A DNA stretch of 64,000 nt from Coenobita brevimanus (taxonomy: Eukaryota > Arthropoda > Malacostraca > Decapoda > Coenobitidae), in contig CM064667.1 of assembly GCA_032717465.1 (NCBI GenBank), positions 2,439,605 through 2,503,604 on the forward strand. Direction: 5' to 3'. Position 1 is the first letter of the stretch, and every line of letters starts with the position of its first letter. The notes beneath the pieces are model-generated. The model was not told the DNA's origin. It made no database searches and worked only from the letters and a program-made list of their open reading frames with translations. A program made the position numbers and the translations under genes. Of this stretch, positions 20,490 through 28,983 are shown piece after piece.

Positions 20490-21860
20490 TAGTGATGTGG
20501 TGTTGTGGGGCAGGTGCACCACATTGGTGTTATCCACCTGGTCCTCCATGCACTCAGGGTGTCTTGGGGCATTGTCCTCTAACAGGAGGAAACAGTTGGC
20601 AAGGTTGCTTCTGTTGGCATAGTCGTGCAGGTGGGGGGACAGGTACCCTGCCATGTATGACTGGCAGAGTGTGTAGGTCAGCCCGGCCCTGGGGTTGCAT
20701 CTCCAAGTAACCACAAGGTTCTCCTTTATGAACCCTGCCAGTGCTTGGAGGTTCTCCCAGTGGTACACAAAAAGTGGCTTGAGTTTCATGTACCCCTCTG
20801 CATTGGCACCCAGGAGGAGGTGGAGGTGGTCCTTTACTGCCTAGAACCCAGGTGCATGTCTTTCTTCCTGGCTGATATAGGTCTTTACTGCCTAGAACCC
20901 AGGTGCATGTCTTTCTTCCTGGCTGATATAGGTCTTTACTGCCTAGAACCCAGGTGCATGTCTTTCTTCCTGGCTGATATAGGCCTTTACTGCCTAGAAC
21001 CCAGGTGCATGTCTTTCTTCCTGGCTGATATAGGCCTTTACTGCCTAGAACCCAGGTGCATGTCTTTCTTCCTGGCTGATATAGGTCTTTGCTGCCTAGA
21101 ACCCAGGTGCATGTCTTTCTTCCTGGCTGATATAGGCCTTTACTGCCTAGAACCCAGGTGCACGTCTGTCTTCCTGGCTGATATAGGTCTTTGCTGCCTA
21201 GAACCCAGGTGCACGTCTGTCTTCCTGGCTGATATAGGTCTTCTTTGAAGTGAGCATCCAAAACAGTCTTGTTTTGTCAAAGTTTAAGAACTGCTTAGGA
21301 GAGTATCCCACCTTCTCTATAATAGCCTTCATCAGTGCAGGGAAGGCCTCAGCTACCATGTAGTTTGTGCTTGCAGCCTTGCCAGGCATAGTCATATGTT
21401 AATGCCTGCACGGTCCTTGAAACATTCAAGTCAACCTGTGCTGGCATTGAAGTCTTTCCTGGCCTCCAGCCTGTCCTTATCCTTAAGGTCCTTCCACAGA
21501 TCTAGAGCCTTACTGCAAATGAAGGAGTGGTGAAGAGGTTGGTTTGCTTGGTTCAGGTCATTGACCCGCTGAACCAGGAGATGCTGTATATCCTTCAGGC
21601 TCCCTTGCTCTTGTTAGACATTATGTTGTCAGGGAAGGCATATTCTGCGATGCCGTAATTATAGCATCTGATTTCTCCGTGACTGTCGAGACCGTAGACT
21701 GGGGCAGCTTTAGGACATCAGTAGTCTTGCTTGGTCCCTGCCCCTCCTTATGGTGCTTAGCAGTGTCTAATTTCTCAAGCATCAGTAACACCATGCTTTC
21801 CACAGGAGCACCAAAAATGGTTTCCAAATTCAGAGTTTCACTTATTTTCCACATTCATTG
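20490..21860 (-). pseudogene. Tigger (pogo/Tc1-mariner) transposase relic
   Basis: Seen from the N-terminal side: helix-turn-helix block EKLDTAKHHKEGQ and LKLPQSTVSTV (21690-21800); then FPALMKAIIEKVGY, LNFDKTRLFW (first catalytic D) and KKTYISQEDRRAPGF near 21250; then HLHLLLGANAEG and KLKPLFVYHWEN near 20770-20840; second catalytic D in LLLEDNAPRHP and VVHLPHNTTSL near 20490-20580. The C-terminal third is missing. Between the TYISQED and GANAEG blocks sits an expanded 51-bp tandem array. Frameshifts and stops make it non-functional. Confidence 0.82.
20837..21244. repeat. 51-bp minisatellite, 8 copies, derived from Tigger coding sequence
   Basis: Eight head-to-tail units (start anchor CTGCCTAGAACCC every 51 bp). 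On the minus strand, in the transposase frame, each unit encodes KTYISQEDRRAPGF, a stop (TAG) and AA, i.e. 17 codons. Unit variants are few (C/T and A/G changes), so the expansion is young relative to the relic. In another frame the array is open and gives artefact ORFs on both strands. Confidence 0.92.
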
Positions 21861-21869
21861 TTCTCTCTT

Positions 21870-22187
21870 CACATACCATCACACACAGCACTATTTGCAG
21901 CGTACTTGCACTGTTACTTGGTGTTAGCAATAGCGCTTCAGTAGTCTTATGCAAGTGAGAAGGTTAGGTAGCTCAAAGTGCATGAGGGAGATGATGACTT
22001 ACGCAGGACACGTGTGAGTGGGCAAGTGAGACAAAGGAGCCTGGGGACACCCAAAATGTGCGTCCTGCACATGTTAACATTGGAGGGTCGTCTTTGTTTA
22101 GACGGCTGACTGTTGACATGCGTGTGTCACCACATCCACATAAGATTCACGGAGGCAGCCGTCAAAATATTGTTCCAGCAAAATCAC

Positions 22188-22223
<36 letters not shown>

Positions 22224-22427
22224 AAAAGGTATAACTTTTGTATTATACCAAGCCATGATGTCATCTTTTAGCTATCTGGGGCCTCCCACTGCTGTTTACT
22301 TTCATGTGGGCCACTGAAAAGTAACATCAGGGTTTCAGACCTTGTAAACTTTTAAAGATTATATTTCTATATGTGTTGTTTTTTATTTACTTATTTCTTT
22401 ATTTTTGCCTGTAATTAAAGATGTATA
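21870..22427. other. Non-coding, with a 29-bp poly(T) tract
   Basis: No gene seen. A T29 run at 22191-22219 may be the tail of an unidentified antisense retroposon, but I recognise no body next to it. Confidence 0.5.
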
Positions 22428-22600
22428 CAGTGAGTCTTTGAAATACGAAAATCCAAAGTACGAATTTTCGATGGTTCGAAAGCAATGAATATACAACAAT
22501 TTCCACAGTACGAAAATACAGGTATCTGTCTCGATGATACGAAAATCGATACTCGATATGAAAGGAAGTATGGAGATAGCCCAATTATCCAGACTACATG
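22428..22600 (+). repeat. Tigger-type terminal sequence
   Basis: Begins TA-CAGTGAGTCTTTGAAA and contains repeated ACGAAAAT-like motifs. It resembles the reverse complement of the right end at 35100-35193 (CAGTGAGTCCTCGATATC). Only one terminus is identifiable. Confidence 0.45.
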
Positions 22601-23540
22601 GTGTGAAGAGGTGCCTGAATAGTCTGAAATCACGATTAATCCGGCGGAAACAAAACACAAGTACTGTTAGATTGATTTATTTACCGGAAAATGTACAATG
22701 AAAGACACAACTATCTTCCCAGTTCAGTCTGAAGAAAATTTACACCAGGTGAAATAAAATGAAAACCCAGTTTCTACTAGTGTGTGTTTCAAATTGTTCA
22801 GTTTTTCCACGCTATATTCGTCAGACTTTGGGAAGATACTTGTGTCTTTCAGTGTACACTTGAAGCAGCAGAAAGACCTTACCAATTCAATTCATAATCC
22901 CCCAGCTTGCTTCTGTAATTTTCTGACAACTTTCAGTTTGGCAAATTACTTTTTCTTGCTGAAAAATTTCCTCCCTGTTATTATCGTCACTTTCCCCTAC
23001 GATTGTTTCCAGCGCAGTGGAAGAAACTCGACGTGCTCAAAGGTGGATATCGTTTCCCAACTTCCCAACTGGAGGTTAGGTTAGGTTTAAAAATTATTGG
23101 GCACTGATAAGTTCAGTTAGGCCAGGTTTAGTTAAACACTAAGGGAAGAACAATCCTTTCTGCCATTATGTTAACAAAATAAACAAGAGTTGTCACACCA
23201 GAACAGCTAAAAACGATAAGGAAACAGATTTAACAAGCAACGTTTACTGTATTTACCAACCTAGAAATAATCTGAAAAATATAACAGACTATCAGGAAGA
23301 ACTGATTTGCTTTTACTGCTTCAAGTAAAGCGTATGTTTAGCCCCTCAATGGCTGTGGGTTCAGAAATTTGCATGCTCCCGTGGTCGGCCTTGGGACCAT
23401 TTTTTCAATGTTCTAAAATCAATTTCTTTTTCTTACATATGTGAAAAGACTCGTCTGGCACGCCTGGTTTTTTTTTTTTTTTTTTTTTCCCTAAACCCAT
23501 CCTGTGATTTGCTATGATTCGTGTAAGAATTAATAAAATT
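22600..23540. other. Old repeat, partly duplicated at 24630-24740
   Basis: 22870-22975 (GACCTTACCAATTCA, TTGCTGAAA) is similar to 24635-24735. A poly(T) run lies at 23470-23488. No convincing coding sequence. Confidence 0.45.
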
Positions 23541-23546
23541 AGGATG

Positions 23547-24111
23547 AAGTGCGTGAAAGGGTACAGCAGGGAAGGAAGGTTGTTGGTACACTGAAAGCAG
23601 TGATGAGAAATAGGGAGGAGAGTATGGAAGTTAAGAAGTCACTGCATGATAGTATTGTGATCCCTACCCTGACGTATGGAAGCGAGGCATGGACCTTGCA
23701 AGAGGGAAACCAGTCAAGAGTGAGAGCAGTGGCAATGAGTTACTTGAGAGGAGCATGTGGAGTGACGTGGAGGGACAGGTTGACGAATGAAGAAGTGAAG
23801 GAACGCTGTGGGGTGGATGTGGATGTGGTTGAGAAGATTAGGAGAAATACACTGAGGTGGTTTGGACATGTGAAGAGAATGGAGAATGAAAGACTGACTA
23901 AGAGGGTGTATGTAGGTGAGGTGGAGGGAGGGAGAGGGAGAGGTAGACCGAGGATGAGGTGGAGGGATGGAGTTGAGAGGTATATGAGGGAAGGGGGGGT
24001 GAGTTGGGGGAAGGGTAGTCAAATGGTGGGTGACAGAGAGACTTGGAGGCGTTTTGTCTGCGGCCACCCTTTGCGGGATTAGGGCGTTGGGCTATAGATA
24101 GATAGATAGAT
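23547..24111 (+). mobile_element. RTE-type LINE copy C, probable TSD AGGATG
   Basis: 3' fragment of the same LINE: VQQGRKVVGTLKAV, TYGSEAWTL, CGVTWRDRLTN, LRWFGHVKRM, RMRWRDGVERYM, FVCGHP, stop, then a GATA tail. The frame is open from 23549 to 24082. AGGATG occurs at 23541-23546 and 24112-24117. The related sequence at 24730-24760 shows an uninterrupted AAAATTAGGGCACATGTAAC, supporting the insertion point. Confidence 0.8.
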
Positions 24112-24971
24112 AGGATGCGTGTTACATCAGCATGTAAACATCGGCAAAAACATCTGGGACAAAGTGAACTGTGAACGCCTGACTGCTTGAGGCGGTAGAC
24201 TAGGATCATGTAAACACACCAGTGACCCTCGTTTCCTTCCCATAATTGCTCGCAGTTTTTTATAGCTCACCCTAACTCAGTGTCACTGACACTGGTACAG
24301 TAAGGCGTTGTTCAGGGCCAGCAGCTATGAAAGCGGTAATGGAATACATTATTGTTTTTATCAGTCCTCTCTCTTTCACACATACACATAAGAATGAACA
24401 AAAGAATGAGCAGTGAATGTACACTAACTCTAAGGAGCAGAAATAACTGTGCTTAGTCGGTCCGAAATATATTGGGAAGAGCGATACCGAATGAAGAATG
24501 TAGAGCTGAATGTTAACCTACGAGAACATGTGGGACGAAAAAGTAATTTTTTTTCTGATTGGCAAACATTTTTTGTTCCATATCGTCTCATAAAATTGTA
24601 AAACCCATAATCTTTTGTCTAAGCATACAGCCTAAAGACCTTACCAATTCAGTTCATATTCCTCTAGTTTGTCTTCTATATTATGCTGACTATTTTGAAG
24701 GTGGTAAATTATGTTCTATTGCTGAAAGAAACTTACTTAAAATTAGGGCACATGTAACATAAGCATGTAAACATCAGTGAATACATCTGGAGTGAAGAGA
24801 ACGCCTGACTGCTTGGGATGGTAGAGTAGGGTCGTATAAACACACCAGTGACCTTCGTTCCTGTCCCATAATTGTTCGCAGTTTTTTATAGGACGCCCTA
24901 ACTCAACGTCGCTGACACTGAAATAGTGAAGTGTTGTTCAAGGCTGGCAGCTATGAAGGGGTTAATGGAAT
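24112..24971. repeat. ~240-bp direct duplication (24112-24352 and 24738-24971)
   Basis: Both copies contain CATGTAAACATC, ACACACCAGTGACC, CAGTTTTTTATAG and AGCTATGAA. The second copy ends at the TSD GGAAT of the LTR element. The first continues GGAATACATT and the downstream flank of the LTR element also begins GGAATAC. No coding sequence. Confidence 0.7.
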
Positions 24972-24975
24972 TGAA

Positions 24976-26403
24976 ATGCGTGGCTTTAACAGACGCATAT
25001 ACGGTACTCCCGAAGAAACTCCCGGAGAATACCATAGTATCCCTGACAACAGGGCGAACCAGAAACAACAGAGTTCGCCCACGAAAATGCCGACACCCCC
25101 ACTCGGACCCCACGGGGTAGCCGCCACTAGCCACCACCACTCCGGGCAACAACGACACATGTCAGCCTGAGCCGTGCGCCCCTGTGACATTCAACCACCA
25201 CGGCGCCACCACCGTAGGCGAAAGACACTACCTTCGCGTGGCGGAATCACTGAGTTAGCTAGGGGTGGAGTCAGAAATAGCACTCCAGGCAGCGCCCCTC
25301 TGGTAGAGACGATCTATGGTCGCTCCCACAGTGATTTGGTAGAGACGATCTATGGTCGCTCCCACAGTGATTCGGTCGAGACGATCAATGGTCGCTCCCA
25401 CAATGTCCAGGTAGAGACGATCAATGGTCGCTCCCTTAGGGCTCCGGTTGAGACGATCAATGGTTGCTCCCACAATATCCAGGTAGAGACGATCAATGGT
25501 CGCTCCCTTAGTACTCCGGTCGAGACGATCAATGGTCGCTCTCTTAGGGCTCCGGTTGAGACGATCAATGGTCGCTCCCACAATATCCAGGTAGAGACGA
25601 TCAATGGTTGCTCCCTTAGTACTCCGGTCGAGACGATCAATGGTCGCTCCCACAGTGTTCGGGTAGAGACGATCAATGGTCGCTCCCCCAGGGTCCAGGT
25701 GGAGATGATCAATGGTCGCTCCCTTAGTCCTCTGGTCGAGACGATCAATGGTCGCTCCCACAGTACTCGGGTAGAGACGATCAATGGTCGCTCTCCCAGT
25801 GTCCAGGTAGAGACGATCAATGGTCGCTCCCTTAGTGCTCTGGTCGAGACGATCAATGGTCGCTCCCACAATATTCGCGTAGAGACGATCAATGGTCGCT
25901 CCCCCAGTGTCCAGGTGGAGACGATCGATGGTCGCTCCCAGGGCGTAGTTAGGAAAGGGACGTCTCCACAACCGGAGACTGAACTTCAGGGGTCTCGTTC
26001 CAGAATATCCCGGAAAGACCTCCCTGCTTCCCCCGGTCTCTGTTCCCTACGCTTGGCCTTCGAGCAGACACACCTGTCGGGCCCCCGTGACAACCGCTGC
26101 CGCAGCCCTCCCCTGACGGCGCCTCTGGTCGTGGGAGACCGCAGTCTGTCGCCTCTTCCGGCCCTCCCTAGGACACCCGGGCGAGACCTCACCATGCCCC
26201 CGCGACGCCGGGACCTGACCCAGAGGTTCCTAGACCTCTTCGGCCCCAGTCCTACGGGCCTTACGCCGGAGCCCAGTCCGGAAGCCCCCGGACGCGAGAG
26301 GACGCCCTCGCGAGCCGCCCCGTGCCCTCTCGGCTCGCCCCGCCCTGACGACGCCCTCAGTCCGACCGGATCACCGATGACGTGTCCTTGTTTCTCTCCA
26401 TGA
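24976..26403 (+). pseudogene. LTR-encoded ORF3 part, 5' LTR copy (premature stop)
   Basis: Same frame as the intact copy in the 3' LTR (29782-31209). After 64 codons TGG is changed to TGA at 25168-25170. The rest remains open to 26403. The upstream internal part of ORF3 is absent here because this is the 5' LTR. Confidence 0.6.
25303..25950 (+). repeat. 36-bp tandem array, 18 units, in the 5' LTR
   Basis: Each unit is GTNGAGACGATCAATGGTCG plus CTCCC and an 11-bp variable end. Units follow a three-unit higher-order cycle (variable ends CCACAAT-, CCCCAG- and CTTAG-type). In the LTR ORF frame a unit encodes 12 residues, VETINGRS plus four. Because 36 is a multiple of 3, both strands show long artefact frames. 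Confidence 0.95.
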
Positions 26404-27379
26404 GGAAATACGGGTGACCCTGTAACAATCGTGAAGTAGGTTAAGTGTGACTCCCTCTCTCTTAGAATAAGTATTGTGCAGTGAATTTATGTAATCTCTA
26501 TTGGGGTAAATCAGAACACAATATCCAGTTGAAGGACGAGAATGTGGATTAAGATCTAAAGTGAAAATACGTGCGAGTGTCACCCCGAATCTTTCCAAAG
26601 ACAATTCTCCAGAACCAGAAGAAAGACTAAAATATTATTGGAGTTCTATTGGCTAGTCTCTAAGTAATATTGTGAAATAGTATTTACGAGTATTCCGACT
26701 TTGTTACGTGTTGTGAAGCGAGAGTCTATATATCATACTTGGAAGATGTGTAATTAATAAGCCTGTGCCTACAGAAACATGTTCCCACTCTAAATATCAA
26801 GAAAAGGGAGTATTAACGATATTCCCTCCCTCCGCACGCTACTCCTAAAAACCCTCTCCATTCCTCGCTCACGCTCTTAAAGCCAAAGTAAGAATCAGAG
26901 TTATTTGGCAAAGAATCTTCGTCAATAGGAAACACCTAAACTCCCTTGCTAATATCGGGCATCCTCCAATATTACCATAACTTTCTCCTCGCCGTTTTAA
27001 GTCACTCTCTGCGTCTCCCCTACCTCTTCCTAGTGGATCACAAACCCCCTCCCCCCCCTCTCCCTTACGCGCTCCGCGCGCACCTGTATTTACTGCACTC
27101 CTAGTACTAAGATTTGTTGTATTGTCATTAGTATCTAGAAAGCTAGTATCCTGCGAGATACACATATCTTAGATAAGGTTTTGTATTGCTCTATATTGTG
27201 TTGTAATATCTGCTGAAGTGTCCTGTGTCTGACTGTGGTAATATACGTCTATGGTGTGCCGAAGGTTTTTATGTCCTGCCTCTCTTTATTGCACTAGCTC
27301 CGGTCTCGAAAGAGGACCCCGCTCCACGTTGGGTGAAATAGGTACGAGAAGTCGAGCCTAATTCTACCCAGCATTACAC

Positions 27380-27398
27380 TGGTGGCCAGCGGTGGTTC
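27380..27398 (+). other. Primer binding site of element 2
   Basis: TGGTGGCCAGCGGTGGTTC, 1 bp after the LTR end, parallel to element 1's site at 77-95. Confidence 0.7.
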
Positions 27399-27443
27399 TA
27401 GATCCGAGCGTAGAAGAGAGGTAAGCAGGAAATATTTGGAAAA

Positions 27444-28973
27444 ATGGCAACTAAACCGCACGTTCAGTTACCCAAGTTTGACCCTGACCAGTATGACATA
27501 CACACATATCTTGCAATAGTTAAACCCTTACTAGATATTGGCTTCGATAATGACCAACAAAAAATTGCAGTCACACTACCACTACTGGGTAAAGCCGCAG
27601 CGAATATTGCGCCAAAAATTGTCCCAGAACTCACCTGGCAGAACTTTACCAAGTTCGTGGTCCAAGCCATCACCCCATCACTAGGGAAAGTGGTGGCTCT
27701 ATCCAAATTGGATAGCTTTGCATATGACGGGGATTTAGATAATACCCTGTTACAGGCAAGACGCCTGGTTACTGCTGCCTACCCGGAGGCAGATGAAGAA
27801 ACCCGGGATCAGCATACATTTAATACTCTGCTCAGAGTACTCCCAAGTGTTGTAAGACAACACTTCACTATCCATGATCCAACAGGAGACATGGATAGAG
27901 ATATCAGTTTAATGAGGCGCCTTTTAGCCGTCCATGCCACCCCTCAACGCATTGGCGAAATAAATCAATTCCCCGTTGACCTCATCACCATCAACCCGTG
28001 GGAATTTTCTCCGTGCTACCACGGATGTCCGATCCACGACATCCGTGAGCAGCTAGAAGCTGCCCAGTGCAGCCAAATGACACGAGGGCGCTTACAAACC
28101 TCCCCACCATACGCAAATCCCCCTAAGCCCCAGGTGAAGAAAAAACAAAAAGGGAAAAAAAAAAAGCGCCCCCCTGCCCCTGCATCCCACCGTAATGGCG
28201 GGGGCCACCTCACCTCTCCCCCAGTCTATGACAGGGGAGAACGTTATCTTTCCTTTTCCCCCCCTCTCACTATCTCTTCTGTTCTACCTTCCCCTATTCC
28301 TGCCCCTAGTTCTAACCTTCCCACCCCACACACCACTATATTCTCGCAACACAAAACCGGCCTCCCTCTTCACAGGCCTCCTAGGACCCTCTCCACATCT
28401 TCCCCTAACCTACTTCCTAAAACCACCTCCCCCCGTCTACTGCCTTCCACCTCCCACCCCGCGCCACCCACTGCCATCACTTCACCACCGTTCGCTTTCC
28501 CTGCCCACAAGGTTAACTCATTCACCTTCCCTATCACACCCTCCTCCTCATCCCCGAGCATTCAAACAACCCCGCGAGACCGCATCTCCCCACCACCACC
28601 GTCTCTCTCTCCCCCTACACTTCACCCCACCTTTCCTCGGCTCCGACGGCACACACCACCTGCCACATCCCACTCCACAGCCCCTGCCAGGCCACCCCGG
28701 GTTCAGCACCGCACACCGTCCGCCATCGCCCCCACACCCGCACCATCCCCTAGCTTCGTACCCACCGCCCACCCCACACCACTAGCACAGAGCCCTGCTA
28801 CCGCCCAGACCACTCCACCACCAAACACCGGGATGGCACCACAAGATCGCACTCCCTCCTCGCCACCTACCCTCCAAGCCAACTCTCCTGCCACCTCACC
28901 ACCACTACCGACCTCACAACCCCAACCCCCCCCCTGCTCCCGCACCGCCTGTCACTTCCACATACGAGTGTGA
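27444..28973 (+). CDS. gag: gag of element 2 with a long proline-rich tail
   Basis: Open for 509 codons from ATG 27444, 46 bp after the PBS. Residues 1-210 are gag proper, aligned without gaps to element 1 (KPLLDIGF, APKIVPELTW, FAYDGDLDN, HFTIHDPTGD, CYHGCPIHDIREQL with the C-x3-C-x2-H cluster). From about residue 230 a basic stretch (KKKQKGKKKKRPP) is followed by ~270 residues rich in P, S, T and H. In element 1 about 6 kb of protease-to-integrase sequence comes after gag, so here pol is missing and the tail may be fused from the post-integrase region. This gag is intact and could still form particles. Expression unknown. Confidence 0.85.
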   Translation: MATKPHVQLPKFDPDQYDIHTYLAIVKPLLDIGFDNDQQKIAVTLPLLGKAAANIAPKIVPELTWQNFTKFVVQAITPSLGKVVALSKLDSFAYDGDLDNTLLQARRLVTAAYPEADEETRDQHTFNTLLRVLPSVVRQHFTIHDPTGDMDRDISLMRRLLAVHATPQRIGEINQFPVDLITINPWEFSPCYHGCPIHDIREQLEAAQCSQMTRGRLQTSPPYANPPKPQVKKKQKGKKKKRPPAPASHRNGGGHLTSPPVYDRGERYLSFSPPLTISSVLPSPIPAPSSNLPTPHTTIFSQHKTGLPLHRPPRTLSTSSPNLLPKTTSPRLLPSTSHPAPPTAITSPPFAFPAHKVNSFTFPITPSSSSPSIQTTPRDRISPPPPSLSPPTLHPTFPRLRRHTPPATSHSTAPARPPRVQHRTPSAIAPTPAPSPSFVPTAHPTPLAQSPATAQTTPPPNTGMAPQDRTPSSPPTLQANSPATSPPLPTSQPQPPPCSRTACHFHIRV

Positions 28974-28983
28974 TGGTTCCTCC

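Larger units (their letters stand above)
24972..27378 (+). repeat. 5' LTR of element 2 (2407 bp)
   Basis: Begins TGAAATGCG and ends CAGCATTACA. Matches 29778-32183 at a constant offset of 4806 (4805 after one indel). Contains an 18-unit 36-bp array and, toward its end, TATATATC (26731) and the conserved GAAAGAGGACCCCGCT block. One substitution creates TGA 25168-25170 in the LTR ORF. Confidence 0.95.

Noticed and set aside
20554..21261. Repeated-protein ORFs over 20745-21261 on both strands
   Set aside because: By-products of the 51-bp array read out of the transposase frame. In the transposase frame each unit has a stop.
22191..22219. T29 run as the tail of an antisense retroposon
   Set aside because: No element body recognised on the adjacent side. 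Left as a homopolymer.
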